A stretch of 64,000 nucleotides of DNA from Cytophagales bacterium CG12_big_fil_rev_8_21_14_0_65_40_12 (GCA_002786855.1 PCUU01000024.1:1-64000), one strand, 5' to 3'; positions 1-9,584 are shown, numbered from the stretch's first letter. Notes: a model not told the origin generated them from the sequence alone. Numbers and translations: made by a program.

Positions 1-66
1 TCTTCAGATTCAACAGAAGAAATCACAGAGAATCAATACTCGATAGACTTATCGAAAGATGTGTAA
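1..66 (+). CDS. C-terminal tail of an upstream protein (partial)
   Basis: Reading frame 1 is open from the window edge to a TAA at 64-66 and encodes about 21 polar, acidic residues ending in SKDV. The 5' part lies outside the window. Because 6-bladed propeller lipoproteins often occur in tandem, this could be the end of another one, but 21 residues are too few to assign a family. Confidence 0.4.
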   Translation, partial: SSDSTEEITENQYSIDLSKDV

Positions 67-122
67 GTACAAGCCCAATCACTAGAAGAGACATAATTCT
101 TGCGACTTAAATGAGTAACCCT

Positions 123-320
123 ATGAAAAAAATAATTTCTTTAACACTTGTAATGCTATGTTTTCTCACAATTTCTCTCTCCTTAAGTAGTCAGACAATT
201 TTTATTGATGTAGATGACAGGCAAGATCGTTTTATACCAACAGAAGGGGGCAGCGGTCAACTTGCCCAATGTATTGACCCATCAAATGATGTTTGTACTC
301 TTTCATTTAATCAACACTAA
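123..320 (+). CDS. Small secreted two-cysteine peptide
   Basis: A 65-residue protein from the ATG at 123; an in-frame ATG at 111 adds four residues. It starts MKK followed by a hydrophobic stretch to about residue 22, which is a Sec signal peptide. The mature part of about 41 residues holds two cysteines (C50 and C58, spaced C-x7-C) and is rich in Asp, Gln and Gly. Its stop codon abuts the ATG of the propeller lipoprotein at 321, so the two are translationally linked. Small exported peptides just upstream of 6-bladed propeller lipoproteins are common in Bacteroidota (NVEALA-type and relatives). Placing this peptide in that group rests on position and shape, not on a recognised motif. Its function is unknown. 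Confidence 0.65.
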   Translation: MKKIISLTLVMLCFLTISLSLSSQTIFIDVDDRQDRFIPTEGGSGQLAQCIDPSNDVCTLSFNQH

Positions 321-1478
321 ATGAATAACTATTTTAGAAAATTGAAAAGCCTGAGCTTTTCAATTTTCTTGACTTTGAGTGTTTTTCAATCTTGTCAACT
401 CAAAAAAAGTCAGTCTTCCGATGTCATCTCAATCCGAGATGCAGATTTTAATGAAAATCTCACCTTGAAAGAAGGAGATGATATCAAATTAACCGCTTTA
501 ACTACTGGCCAAGAAAGTCTATTGGTAGGAGCCATATCAAATATTCAAATAACTGAAAACAGAATTTTTTTACAGGATAATAAGTTACACCAGCTATTAA
601 TTTTTGACAGAAACGGCACTTTAATCAATTCGTTACATGCTTTGGGTGAAGGCCCCAAGGAATTTAAATTTATTGAGACCTTCGGTGTAGATAATAAAAA
701 CAAAAAGATTGTCCTATTCGACTCGCGTACCTTCAAAATCATCCACTTTGATTTCAATGGTAACTTTCTCTGGGAGCATAAAACTTCATTCTTTATACGT
801 TCAATGTCTAAAATCGATCAGGGTTGGTTGACTACAAATTCATGGAGTAATTCCAACGAATTTCCAGAATATGCATATATTTTTGACGACAATTTCGAGC
901 TTAATGTTGCCATCAAAGAACAAAGCGTTAAGTTCTCCAATCTAATTGCCGACACAAATCCCTTCTCAATTAACGATTACAAAATATTTTTTAATGAGCC
1001 CCTGTCCAATGACATTTTTCATTTTGACATTAAGGAGCAAAAATTCAAGAAAGTAATTACCGTGGACTTTTCACCAAATCCTCTACCTGATCCTAACAGC
1101 TTCGGGTCTATTAGAAATTTCATTTCTACAATAAATGAGAGTAATCTTCAAGGCTGGATCAGGGATTTGAAAGTGCTAGAAAATGGAAATGTTCTTTTTA
1201 AGTTTATACAATATTCTGAAGACAGCCCAAGCGTCAGCAAGATTCTTATCAAAAAGTCGAGCCAAACCTTGGGCTATAGGTACTTTGAGTACAAAGGATT
1301 AAAAATTCCATTCCCTAAAATTGCCTTGGGCAACAAGCTCATTAGTGTTATTCCTTCCGAATTGCTTGAAAACCATATCAGCCAATTGACAGGTTCTTCA
1401 GATCAAAATGATTTTTGGAAAAATATCTTTGAGCAAAAGCCAACGGCAGCAATTCTACTGGAGTTTGAAATTCAATAA
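321..1478 (+). CDS. 6-bladed beta-propeller lipoprotein
   Basis: A 385-residue protein with a lipoprotein signal peptide: a hydrophobic stretch at residues 10-22 followed by a lipobox-like F-Q-S-C with C25 as the lipidation site. The rest consists of repeated beta-strand blades with the pattern 'hydrophobic-FD-x-N/R-G' (for example LIFDRNGTLI and IHFDFNGNFLW), typical of the Bacteroidota 6-bladed beta-propeller family (DUF4934/DUF5128-like). It is expected on the outer side of a membrane. The family's role is not well established; binding of a ligand or partner is a guess. It is followed 11 bp later by a thioredoxin-like gene and preceded directly by a small secreted peptide, so the three look like one transcript. 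Confidence 0.8.
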   Translation: MNNYFRKLKSLSFSIFLTLSVFQSCQLKKSQSSDVISIRDADFNENLTLKEGDDIKLTALTTGQESLLVGAISNIQITENRIFLQDNKLHQLLIFDRNGTLINSLHALGEGPKEFKFIETFGVDNKNKKIVLFDSRTFKIIHFDFNGNFLWEHKTSFFIRSMSKIDQGWLTTNSWSNSNEFPEYAYIFDDNFELNVAIKEQSVKFSNLIADTNPFSINDYKIFFNEPLSNDIFHFDIKEQKFKKVITVDFSPNPLPDPNSFGSIRNFISTINESNLQGWIRDLKVLENGNVLFKFIQYSEDSPSVSKILIKKSSQTLGYRYFEYKGLKIPFPKIALGNKLISVIPSELLENHISQLTGSSDQNDFWKNIFEQKPTAAILLEFEIQ

Positions 1479-1489
1479 GCTCCTAACAA

Positions 1490-2062
1490 ATGAAACAAGT
1501 ATTAGTTTGGATAGTTATAATTATAAACCTTTTTCTTGGCACCTTGAGTTACCATTTGCTGAAAAAGGAAAAAACGGTCAGATTATTAAATCAAGAGCTA
1601 TCAAATGACATTAATATCATTATTAATAGTCAGACAACAGCACTGAAACTCACAGAAGACCATCCGATTATTAAAAACCTAGAGGTTACAAACAGCAAAG
1701 GAGAGAAAAGGTGGTTATCAGATATTATTAATCATGACAATTCAATAATTATCCTTCTTAAATTAACAGATTGTCGATTGTGCTTTGATTCGCTTATTCG
1801 TTCTTTTTCAAACGAACAAATTCAGACACAAAATAATCTTAAAATTCTTTTCCTATCTGATCACTTCAGTGATTTTCTATATTTTAAAAGTTCCTATAAA
1901 ATGGGCAGTGTTGATTTTCTATGGTCTTCTGAACAGGTTTTTAATAACTATTACCAGCTTGGACAGCCAATGATTTTAAGATTGGATACTTTTCTTAATA
2001 TAAAAGATGTTAGTTACCTCCATTATAAGTTCCCTCAAATTGGGTTATCTTACTTCAATTAA
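1490..2062 (+). CDS. Membrane-anchored thioredoxin-like protein
   Basis: A 190-residue protein with an N-terminal transmembrane anchor (residues 4-22, with no cleavage motif) and a C-terminal thioredoxin-like domain. The redox motif is C95-R-L-C98 after a beta-strand (IIILLKL), which is where the active site of a thioredoxin fold lies. The topology implies a periplasmic domain. The protein is shorter than classical TlpA/ResA and lacks the WCxxC tryptophan. Such proteins are often found beside 6-bladed propeller lipoproteins in Bacteroidota. It may act on the disulfide of the small upstream peptide, which has exactly two cysteines; that is inference from co-location only. Confidence 0.65.
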   Translation: MKQVLVWIVIIINLFLGTLSYHLLKKEKTVRLLNQELSNDINIIINSQTTALKLTEDHPIIKNLEVTNSKGEKRWLSDIINHDNSIIILLKLTDCRLCFDSLIRSFSNEQIQTQNNLKILFLSDHFSDFLYFKSSYKMGSVDFLWSSEQVFNNYYQLGQPMILRLDTFLNIKDVSYLHYKFPQIGLSYFN

Positions 2063-2180
2063 TTGATAATCTGCTACTTACCTCCATCTTGCTAGACTCG
2101 AAATCTTACTAAGGATTCTACTAAGTTGACTTTTTGACTTGGCATTTCGGGCAAGCAGAAGCTATGGAGCGATAATCAAT

Positions 2181-3596
2181 TTAAATCGCTTTCATTCTCA
2201 TTTTTTTCTTCAATTCCTCGATGCTGTGGCAGAATTTAGCATCCAAGTCCATCATATCGCTTACGGACTGAACGGCATGGATCACAGTAGAGTGATCGCG
2301 GCCGCCAAAATGATAGCCAATTGATTTTAAAGAGTGATTGGTGTATTCCTTGCAAAGGTACATGGCTACTTGACGGGCAATTACAATCTCCTTTTTACGG
2401 GTTTTGTCTTTTAGATCTTCAACACTGATCTGAAAATACTCTCCAACAGATTTTTGTATATAATCTACGCCTACTTCAGACTCAATATCATGAACGATAT
2501 TTTTTAAAGTCTGCTTGGCCAGTTCAAGGTTAATATCTGTCTTATTCAGTGTAGCATGCGCAATCAGCGAAATCAAAACGCCTTCGAGTTCACGCACATT
2601 GGTGTCCACGCTATATGCCAAATATTCAACTACATCTTCTGGAATATAAATCCCATCCGACTGCATTTTACGGCCAATAATGGCAATTCTAGTTTCAAAA
2701 TCAGGCATTTGCAAATCAGCAGTCAAACCCCATTTAAACCTAGAAAGCAATCTGTCTTGAAGGCCTTTTAAATCTCTTGGCGGACGATCGCTCGACATGA
2801 CAATCTGTTTGCCCGTTTGGTGCAAATGATTGAAAATGTGGAAGAACATTTCCTGAGTTTTCTCCTTTCCTGCAAAAAACTGCACGTCATCAATGATCAA
2901 CGTGTCAACTTGAAGGTAGAAGTTGGTAAAACTCTGAATGCTGTTGTTCTTAATGGCATCTGTAAACTGAGTTGTAAATTTTTCTGAAGAAACATAAAGC
3001 ACAAAATTGTTCTTATTGTCTCTGCGTATTTTATTGCCAATCGATTGAATCAAGTGCGTTTTACCTAATCCAACGCCTCCATAAACCATTAATGGATTGA
3101 AAGAGGTTATTCCTGGCTTTTCAGCCACCGCAATACCAGCCGAACGGGCTAAACGATTACAATCTCCTTCGATGTAATTTTCAAAATCGTAATTGGAATT
3201 GAGGTTAGAATGTCTCCATTCTTCTTCAACAGAAGGCATTTCAAATGGGCTTCTTACAGACGGCTGTCTATCTTGTTCCCACTTATTCTTTGGTGCCTGA
3301 TTGGGTAATGTGACAGAATATGGTTGATTTTGAGCACTACCACTGTCTACAATCACCGAATATTCCAGTCTACCCATGGGGCCAAGTTCACTATGAATGA
3401 CTTGCCTCAACAGTTGCACATAATGCTCTTCCAGGTATTCGTAAAAAAACTGACTTGGTACTTGAATGGTGATTACGTTTTCTTTGATAGAAAGGGGGAC
3501 GATCGGCTCAAACCAGGTGCGGAAACTCTGTTCCCCTACTTGGCTTTTAATAAATCGGAGGCAGTCCTCCCAAACCGATACGCTGTCTTTCACCAT
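2181..3596 (-). CDS. dnaA: Chromosomal replication initiator DnaA
   Basis: A 471-residue initiator that binds DnaA boxes and ATP to open oriC. The sequence shows an N-terminal domain I (VWEDCLRFIKSQ...FRTWFEPI), a linker, an AAA+ domain with Walker A GGVGLGKTHL and Walker B TLIIDDVQFF, and the C-terminal helix-turn-helix signature GRDHSTVIHAVQ. The ATG at 3596 (MVKDSVSVWED) was chosen over the longer TTG frame at 3653, because the extra 19 residues do not resemble DnaA and would run through a hairpin. No gyrase or dnaN gene follows, and no TTATCCACA-type box was seen in either flank, so this is not obviously next to oriC. It converges with the thioredoxin-like gene. Confidence 0.96.
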   Translation of the reverse strand: MVKDSVSVWEDCLRFIKSQVGEQSFRTWFEPIVPLSIKENVITIQVPSQFFYEYLEEHYVQLLRQVIHSELGPMGRLEYSVIVDSGSAQNQPYSVTLPNQAPKNKWEQDRQPSVRSPFEMPSVEEEWRHSNLNSNYDFENYIEGDCNRLARSAGIAVAEKPGITSFNPLMVYGGVGLGKTHLIQSIGNKIRRDNKNNFVLYVSSEKFTTQFTDAIKNNSIQSFTNFYLQVDTLIIDDVQFFAGKEKTQEMFFHIFNHLHQTGKQIVMSSDRPPRDLKGLQDRLLSRFKWGLTADLQMPDFETRIAIIGRKMQSDGIYIPEDVVEYLAYSVDTNVRELEGVLISLIAHATLNKTDINLELAKQTLKNIVHDIESEVGVDYIQKSVGEYFQISVEDLKDKTRKKEIVIARQVAMYLCKEYTNHSLKSIGYHFGGRDHSTVIHAVQSVSDMMDLDAKFCHSIEELKKKMRMKAI

Positions 3597-3616
3597 TAAA
3601 TGATTAAGCAAACTGG

Positions 3617-3648
3617 AAAAAAAATCCCTCGAGTGATTTTTGAGGGAT
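3617..3648 (-). terminator. Terminator-like hairpin in the dnaA leader
   Basis: Read on the minus strand, a 7-bp inverted repeat (ATCCCTC at 3648-3642, GAGGGAT at 3630-3624) with an 11-nt loop is followed by an uninterrupted run of eight T (complement of 3624-3617, the first shared with the stem). The run ends about 20 nt before the dnaA ATG at 3596. The next gene upstream points the other way, so there is no minus-strand gene for it to terminate. It could be an attenuator within the dnaA 5' leader. Confidence 0.55.
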
Positions 3649-3870
3649 GACAAAAATGATAAAAATTAGGTGAAGTTGAAAGATGTATTCGAACTCTCTT
3701 CAAAATAATTTAATCCTAGATTTTTAAAAAAGAAGCATCTATCAAAGATGGCCTATTCTATCAAATCAGTACGGTATTTCATTCAAACTCACCTTAATTA
3801 TTTCCTTTAGTGTAGAATTGAAGCAAAGCCAATCGAAATCCATTAATTTCGTGTAATCAATCAAAAGGAT

Positions 3871-5013
3871 ATGGAGGAAAGACTTTTAGATGATTTTCAA
3901 CCTACAAGTGCTAAGGCTTGGAGCGAATTAATTACCAAAGAGCTGAAAGGAGCGTCAATTGACAGCTTGAACTGGCAAACAAATGGACTGACTGGTAAAC
4001 CTTTTTATACTCAGGAGGACTTACCAGCGGAATTACCCAACCTGCAATTCGAGAATCAAGCACCAGAGAAATTAGGTGCGAGACATTGGGTTAACTATCA
4101 AGTTGTTAAGGTAGAAAATGAAAAAGAGGCCAATCAAAAGGCGATACTCGCTTTAAACAGCGGTGCTACTGGAATTCTATTTCAGTTGGAGTTCACACCT
4201 AATTTTCAACAGCTTTTAAAAGACATTCTACTTCCCTATTGCCATATCGGATTCCAATTGACTCAAAGTGGTGAACCATTCATTAAGGACTTCGAAGGGT
4301 ATATTGAAAAATCCGAATTCTCAGCAGATCAAATTCACGGTTTTATTCAGACCGAAGAAAAAATTGTTTGGAGCCAGTTGCCAAACTTCAAATCAGTAAT
4401 AGTTGGTCAGAAAAACTCTAACATCTGCGCTGAACTCGCCTTGACTTTAGCAGAAACAATTGATGTTTTAGATCAAGCTGATCCCTCAGACTTAAAAAAG
4501 CATTTTTATCAATTACAGTTCAATGTTGAAGTGGGCACTTCTTACTTCGTGGAAATTGCTAAACATCGAGCTTTAAGATTACTCCTAGTACAACTAGGGC
4601 AGGCTTATGGCTTTGAAGTCAATCCGGCACAATTACAAATTGCATCCTGCTCTGGTCATTGGAATGAGCCCACAAAGGATGAATACAATTACTTATTGAG
4701 GGCTTGTACCCAAGCCATGGCGGCCATTATTGGCGGTACAAATGCAGTAGTGATCAATCCATTTTATCCCTTATTTCCTAAAAACACAGCGCAAGCTGAA
4801 AGGATGGCGAGGAACATCTCTACTTTGCTCAAAGACGAATCGTATTTCGACAAAACCATTGATGCTGCTGCAGGAACTTACTTTTTAGAATCACTGACAG
4901 CACAAATAGTGGAAAAGTCTTGGCAACTGCTTCAAGATATTGAAGCCAAAGGAGGTCTTTCGAAAATCACTGAAACCGAGTTAGACACCTTGACTAAAAG
5001 TGTAGCGGTATGA
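3871..5013 (+). CDS. mutA: Methylmalonyl-CoA mutase small subunit, short form
   Basis: A 380-residue small (non-catalytic) subunit of the adenosylcobalamin-dependent mutase that interconverts succinyl-CoA and methylmalonyl-CoA. The N-terminus ([22 protein letters not shown]) and the TIM-barrel region ([39 protein letters not shown]) match the family. It stops after the barrel and lacks the C-terminal degenerate cobalamin-binding domain of the roughly 600-residue subunits. The ATG at 3871 follows an AAAAGGA ribosome-binding-like stretch. Its stop overlaps the mutB start by 4 nt (ATGA), so it appears intact and co-translated rather than decayed. Confidence 0.9.
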   Translation: MEERLLDDFQPTSAKAWSELITKELKGASIDSLNWQTNGLTGKPFYTQEDLPAELPNLQFENQAPEKLGARHWVNYQVVKVENEKEANQKAILALNSGATGILFQLEFTPNFQQLLKDILLPYCHIGFQLTQSGEPFIKDFEGYIEKSEFSADQIHGFIQTEEKIVWSQLPNFKSVIVGQKNSNICAELALTLAETIDVLDQADPSDLKKHFYQLQFNVEVGTSYFVEIAKHRALRLLLVQLGQAYGFEVNPAQLQIASCSGHWNEPTKDEYNYLLRACTQAMAAIIGGTNAVVINPFYPLFPKNTAQAERMARNISTLLKDESYFDKTIDAAAGTYFLESLTAQIVEKSWQLLQDIEAKGGLSKITETELDTLTKSVAV

Positions 5014-7127
5014 GACCAGTATTAAAAAATATAAAATCCGAAGTAAAGTCTCAATCAAAAATTGAGGGGATTGATTGGCTGACTGCCGAAGGGATTGAGG
5101 TGAACCCAATAGTTAAGGCCGAAAACCTCAAAGAAGCCGAACATCTCGGTTTTGGTGCTGGAAAAGCACCTTATTTGCGAGGACCTTATGCCTCAATGTA
5201 TACCCAAAGGCCATGGACCATTCGCCAATATGCAGGATTTTCTACTGCCGAAGAGTCTAACGCTTTCTACAGAAGAAATTTAGCCGCAGGTCAAAAAGGA
5301 CTTTCAGTTGCTTTTGACTTAGCAACGCACAGAGGTTATGATTCCAATCACCCAAGGGTTGTTGGTGATGTGGGCAAAGCAGGCGTAGCCATTGATTCCA
5401 TCTTGGATATGAAACTGCTTTTCGATCAAATTCCATTGGATGAAATGTCGGTTTCGATGACTATGAATGGGGCGGTAATTCCGATTATGGCCTTCTATAT
5501 TGTGGCAGCCGAAGAGCAAGGTGTCTCGAAAGAAAAGCTGACTGGCACCATCCAAAACGACATTTTGAAGGAGTTCATGGTGAGGAATACCTACATCTAT
5601 CCTCCTCTTCCTTCTATGAGAATTATTGGTGATATTTTCGAATATACCTCCAAACAAATGCCTCGTTTTAACTCGATTAGTATTTCGGGTTATCACATGC
5701 ACGAAGCTGGAGCGCCAGCACATATCGAATTGGCCTATACCTTGGCAGATGGGCTAGAATACATCAGAACTGGGATCAATGCTGGTTTAAATATTGACGA
5801 TTTTGCCCCAAGGCTTTCCTTTTTCTGGGGAATTGGCATGAACCATTTCATGGAAATCGCCAAACTACGCGCTGGACGATTACTCTGGTCTAAAATTGTG
5901 AAACAGTTCAATCCCAAGAGTGAGAAGTCAATGGCATTGCGAACCCATTGCCAGACTTCGGGCTGGAGTTTGACGGAGCAAGATCCATTCAACAATGTCA
6001 CTCGAACTTGTGTAGAGGCCATGGCTGCAGTTTTAGGTCATACCCAATCGCTCCACACCAACGCGCTGGACGAAGCCATTGCCTTGCCCACCGATTTTTC
6101 GGCCAAAATTGCTCGAAATACACAGATCTATCTTCAACAAGAAACAGATATTACCAAAGTAGTTGACCCATGGGGAGGTTCGTATTATGTAGAATACCTC
6201 ACTGACCAATTGGTGAAAAAGGCTTGGGCTTTAATTGAAGAAGTTGAGGAAATGGGCGGTATGGCCAAAGCCATAGAACAAGGTCTTCCGAAAATGAAGA
6301 TTGAAGAAGCTGCCGCTAGAAAACAAGCTCGAATTGATTCTGGCAAAGATATCATCGTTGGAATAAACGCCTACCAAGTAAATGAGGCTTTCGATCTTGA
6401 GTTATTGGAAGTAGACAATACTGCGGTGAGGAAGTCGCAATTAGAGCGTCTAGCTGTTTTGAAAAACGAACGAAATACGGAAAAAACCGAGGCCAGTCTT
6501 AAGGCAATAGAAGAATGTGCCAGAACAGGCAAAGGCAATTTACTCGAATTAGCGGTTGAAGCTGCTCGCAACAGGGCGTCTTTAGGCGAGATTTCTACAG
6601 CAATGGAAAACGTGTTTGGGCGTCATAAAGCTGTGATCAGATCAATTTCTGGTGTATATTCAAACGAAGTGAAAGACAACGAAGACTTTAAAAAGGCAAG
6701 AGCGCTTTCGGACAAGTTTGCCGAAATGGACGGCCGCAGACCAAGGATCATGGTGGCCAAAATGGGACAGGACGGTCACGATCGTGGAGCAAAAGTAATT
6801 GCCACCAGTTTCGCTGATTTGGGCTTTGACGTGGATATCGGACCACTTTTTCAAACCCCTGAAGAAACCGCACTTCAAGCCGCAGAAAACGATGTGCACA
6901 TTATTGGTGCATCGAGCTTAGCGGCAGGACATAAAACCTTGATTCCTCAACTCATTGCAGAATTAAAGCGCTTGGGACGAGAAGACATCATGGTCATTGC
7001 TGGAGGAGTAATTCCCCCTGCTGATTATGAGTTTTTGAGAAATGCTGGCGCGGCAGCTATTTTTGGGCCAGGTACAGTCATAGCAAAAGCCGCACAAGAA
7101 ATTCTTGTAAAGTTGATGGAGGAATGA
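5010..7127 (+). CDS. mutB: Methylmalonyl-CoA mutase large (catalytic) subunit
   Basis: A 705-residue catalytic subunit with an N-terminal substrate TIM barrel ([38 protein letters not shown]) and a C-terminal cobalamin-binding Rossmann domain. The latter carries the DxHxxG base-off signature in [13 protein letters not shown], followed by [14 protein letters not shown] and [12 protein letters not shown]. Length is normal for the family. It couples propionyl-CoA/odd-chain or branched-chain catabolism to the TCA cycle through succinyl-CoA. It overlaps mutA by 4 nt and the following Nudix gene by 4 nt, giving a tightly coupled mutA-mutB-nudix operon. No cobalamin riboswitch is visible upstream of mutA. 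Confidence 0.97.
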   Translation: MRPVLKNIKSEVKSQSKIEGIDWLTAEGIEVNPIVKAENLKEAEHLGFGAGKAPYLRGPYASMYTQRPWTIRQYAGFSTAEESNAFYRRNLAAGQKGLSVAFDLATHRGYDSNHPRVVGDVGKAGVAIDSILDMKLLFDQIPLDEMSVSMTMNGAVIPIMAFYIVAAEEQGVSKEKLTGTIQNDILKEFMVRNTYIYPPLPSMRIIGDIFEYTSKQMPRFNSISISGYHMHEAGAPAHIELAYTLADGLEYIRTGINAGLNIDDFAPRLSFFWGIGMNHFMEIAKLRAGRLLWSKIVKQFNPKSEKSMALRTHCQTSGWSLTEQDPFNNVTRTCVEAMAAVLGHTQSLHTNALDEAIALPTDFSAKIARNTQIYLQQETDITKVVDPWGGSYYVEYLTDQLVKKAWALIEEVEEMGGMAKAIEQGLPKMKIEEAAARKQARIDSGKDIIVGINAYQVNEAFDLELLEVDNTAVRKSQLERLAVLKNERNTEKTEASLKAIEECARTGKGNLLELAVEAARNRASLGEISTAMENVFGRHKAVIRSISGVYSNEVKDNEDFKKARALSDKFAEMDGRRPRIMVAKMGQDGHDRGAKVIATSFADLGFDVDIGPLFQTPEETALQAAENDVHIIGASSLAAGHKTLIPQLIAELKRLGREDIMVIAGGVIPPADYEFLRNAGAAAIFGPGTVIAKAAQEILVKLMEE

Positions 7128-7522
7128 AAATCATTGATAAACTCGCTTGGCTCGAAATTCAAAACGGAAAAATTCTTGTAGCCAAAACGAGGGGAAGAGA
7201 GGTTTTTTACATTCCAGGCGGCAAAAGAGAAATTGGAGAAACCGATGAGCAGGCCTTGCTCAGAGAAATTGAAGAAGAGCTATCAGTGCACTTAATCAGA
7301 GAGGATTTAAAGCACTATGGCGTTTTTCAAGCCCAAGCACATGGCCATGCCGAAGGGATCATAGTAAAAATGACTTGTTATCAAGGCGCATATTTTGGCT
7401 CCGTTCAAGCCAGCTCAGAAATTGAAGCCATCGCTTGGGTAAATCACAAAGACAAAGAGATGGTTTCATTTGTAGACCGAATCATTTTTGACGACCTGAA
7501 CGCCAAAGGGCTTTTGGCGTAA
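7124..7522 (+). CDS. Nudix hydrolase
   Basis: A 132-residue single-domain Nudix protein. The Nudix box G-x5-E-x7-REIxEEL is complete ([20 protein letters not shown]), so the Mg-binding glutamates are present. These enzymes cleave nucleoside diphosphates linked to another group; the substrate cannot be read from the sequence. The ATG overlaps the mutB stop by 4 nt, so it is probably translated by re-initiation. That links it to the mutase, perhaps in cleaning up a CoA or nucleotide by-product, but this is a guess. A 7-bp GC-rich hairpin (7501-7519) sits over the end of the gene but has no T-run. Confidence 0.85.
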   Translation: MKIIDKLAWLEIQNGKILVAKTRGREVFYIPGGKREIGETDEQALLREIEEELSVHLIREDLKHYGVFQAQAHGHAEGIIVKMTCYQGAYFGSVQASSEIEAIAWVNHKDKEMVSFVDRIIFDDLNAKGLLA

Positions 7523-7595
7523 AAAAACACATAAAGATTTCAAACAGAACTAATAATAGAATTTCTTTGTATCAATCAACGATAAGCTCAGGTCA

Positions 7596-8723
7596 ATGCA
7601 AATCATCGAGGTCAATAATAAGGTTACAGCCAAAGAATTTTTAGATGCAGCTCGCGTCATTTATAAGAATGACGACATCTGGGTATGCCCACTCGATCAA
7701 GAAATCAACGATATTTTTGACCCTACGGGAAATGTGTTTTTCCAAAATGGCGAAGCCATTCGATGGATTGCCAAAAATGAAAAAGGGGAGCTGATTGGCC
7801 GTATTGCCGCTTTTATTAATGAAAACAAAGCAAATTTCGACAATAGAAGGATTGGGGGCATGGGATTTTTTGAATCCATCAATGATCAAAAAGTAGCTTT
7901 TGCCCTTTTCGATACTGCAAAATCTTGGCTGACTGAACGTGGCGTTGACATGATTCAGGCTCCGATCAATTTTGGAGAAAATGATTCATTCTGGGGCTTA
8001 TTGGTAGAAGGTTTTACGCATCCTTCTAACGGAATGGCCTATAACCACAAGTATTACAAAGCTTTTTTCGAGGCATACGGCTACACCACCAAAATGGAAC
8101 AGCTGACCAACCACCTGAATATTAAGGATGGTTTGCCAGAAAGATTTGTGAAAATCGCAGAATACGCAATTTCAAAAAGGCCAAACCTCACTTTGAAACC
8201 CTTCGACATGAATCACTTCGATCAATTTGCCGAAGACTTCATGACGATCTATAATGCAGCTTGGACAGGCCATGAAAATTTTACGCCTATTAAAAAGGAG
8301 TATGTAAAAGAGACCTTCAAAAAGGTAAAGCCCTTCCATGATCCAAAATACATTTGGTTTGCCTACATCGATGGCCAGCCTGCTAGCTTTGTTTTGGTAT
8401 TACCCGATGTAAATCAAATCCTGAAAAAGCTCAATGGTAAACTCAATCTCTGGAATAAGATTCGGTTCGTCTATTACAAAAAAATGAAGGTGATGAACAG
8501 GCTTCGTGTTTGGGTGATGGGAACACACCCAAAATACCAAAATATGGGGCTAGAGTCGGTGCTTGTTTACAAGTGTTTCGAAGGAGCTGTACCGAGCCAT
8601 TACGAAGAAGGAGAACTCTCTTGGGTAGGGGATTTTAATGATAAAATGATCGCTATTCATAAAGCGCTTGGTGCAGTACCCGCCAAAAAGCACATTACTT
8701 ATGAGTTGGATTTAAAGCTATAA
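7596..8723 (+). CDS. GNAT-fold N-acetyltransferase-like protein
   Basis: A 375-residue cytosolic protein of a conserved Bacteroidota family annotated as a GNAT-like acetyltransferase. An acetyltransferase-like strand/helix segment appears at residues 50-110 (IRWIAKNEKGELIGRIAAFI and GMGFFE) and again near the C-terminus (LRVWVMGTHPKYQNMGLESVL), which resembles the acetyl-CoA-binding GNAT motif A. The substrate is unknown. It lies 73 bp after the Nudix gene on the same strand and ends at a bidirectional terminator. The ATG at 7596 is the only reasonable start. Confidence 0.7.
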   Translation: MQIIEVNNKVTAKEFLDAARVIYKNDDIWVCPLDQEINDIFDPTGNVFFQNGEAIRWIAKNEKGELIGRIAAFINENKANFDNRRIGGMGFFESINDQKVAFALFDTAKSWLTERGVDMIQAPINFGENDSFWGLLVEGFTHPSNGMAYNHKYYKAFFEAYGYTTKMEQLTNHLNIKDGLPERFVKIAEYAISKRPNLTLKPFDMNHFDQFAEDFMTIYNAAWTGHENFTPIKKEYVKETFKKVKPFHDPKYIWFAYIDGQPASFVLVLPDVNQILKKLNGKLNLWNKIRFVYYKKMKVMNRLRVWVMGTHPKYQNMGLESVLVYKCFEGAVPSHYEEGELSWVGDFNDKMIAIHKALGAVPAKKHITYELDLKL

Positions 8724-8766
8724 AAAAGGCCCAATTTTCATTGAGCCTCTTTAAAAATTTTTCGTT
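8722..8766. terminator. Bidirectional intrinsic terminator
   Basis: A stem of GGC-C-CAAT (8728-8735) pairs with ATTG-A-GCC (8740-8747) with one C-A mismatch and a TTTC loop. It is flanked by an A-run on the left (8722-8727) and a TCTTTAAAAATTTTT tract on the right. It sits between convergent genes (GNAT-like on plus, ABC ATPase on minus) and can serve both. Confidence 0.7.
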
Positions 8767-8768
8767 GA

Positions 8769-9443
8769 TCAATGCCTGCTATCACTATCAATTGTGCCAT
8801 CCACAATATTGATGGTTCGTTTGCCGTAAGCTGCATTTTCCTTTGAATGTGTTACTTGCACAATGGTCATTCCCTCGCTATTCAATTTTTGAAAGAGCTT
8901 CATTATTTCTTCTGCCTGATCGGAGTGCAAATTGCCAGTAGGTTCATCGGCTAGCAAGAGTTTCGGTTGTCCTATCAATGCCCTGGCAACGCCCACAAGT
9001 TGCTGTTGCCCGCCAGAAAGCTGTTCTGGAAATAGATCTTTTTTGGCTACCATCTGAAATCTGTCTAGCATCTCGGCAACAAGTGCTTTTCTTTCTCCAG
9101 ATTTTACTCCTTTGTAGAGCAAAGGCGTCTCAATGTTCTCATAAACTGTCAACTCATCAATCAAGTGATAAGCCTGAAAAACAAAGCCTATGTGATGCTT
9201 GTGCAATTCCGAACGCTTGCGCTCCTTCATTTTATGAATAGGCTCATCTAAAAAGTAATATTCTCCTTGCGAAGGTTCGTCTAGCATGCCAATGATATTC
9301 ATCACGGTTGATTTTCCAGCACCACTGGGGCCCATTATTGTGACAAATTCTCCTTGTTCAATAGTTAAGTCAATGCTTTTTAAAATAAAGGTTCTTTGAT
9401 ATTTCGAATCGACAAACTTATCGACATCACGCAGTTTAATCAT
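8769..9443 (-). CDS. ABC transporter ATP-binding protein (MacB/LolD type)
   Basis: A 224-residue ATPase with Walker A GPSGAGKST (residues 38-46), Q-loop FVFQAYHLI, signature LSGGQQQ, Walker B LLLADEPTGNL and a switch histidine (VTHSKENA). The sequence class is that of the LolD/MacB/FtsE ATPases that energise lipoprotein release or export of peptides and drugs. The FtsX-type permease gene ends 141 bp upstream on the same strand, so the two likely form one exporter. The ATG at 9443 gives a standard N-terminus. Substrate unknown. Confidence 0.92.
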   Translation of the reverse strand: MIKLRDVDKFVDSKYQRTFILKSIDLTIEQGEFVTIMGPSGAGKSTVMNIIGMLDEPSQGEYYFLDEPIHKMKERKRSELHKHHIGFVFQAYHLIDELTVYENIETPLLYKGVKSGERKALVAEMLDRFQMVAKKDLFPEQLSGGQQQLVGVARALIGQPKLLLADEPTGNLHSDQAEEIMKLFQKLNSEGMTIVQVTHSKENAAYGKRTINIVDGTIDSDSRH

Positions 9444-9584
9444 TGTTGTGGGTTTAGATTTGACCGTTCAGCATTTACCAATTAACATGCCAAGGGCTAA
9501 TTTATTCATACTAAGCAGTTAAGCAAAACTTCTGCCTAAAATAGCGTACGTTTTCGTTCAGCAGAGTTCGATTATGAGACGCTA

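Noticed and set aside
2168-2190. AGCGAT / ATCGCT inverted repeat at the dnaA 3' end
   Set aside because: 6-bp stem with an 11-nt loop and no T-run on the minus strand; not convincing as a terminator.
3654-3870. Possible oriC beside dnaA
   Set aside because: No TTATCCACA-like boxes or 13-mer AT repeats were found in either dnaA flank, and dnaN/gyrB are absent. A GC-skew plot of the whole chromosome would be needed.
5319-5723. 134-codon antisense ORF within mutB
   Set aside because: It lies wholly inside a strongly conserved coding region on the other strand and has no recognisable protein features.
7501-7519. CGCCAAA / TTTGGCG hairpin over the Nudix stop codon
   Set aside because: Followed by A residues, not T, on the plus strand, so it is not an intrinsic terminator. 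It may be chance from coding sequence.
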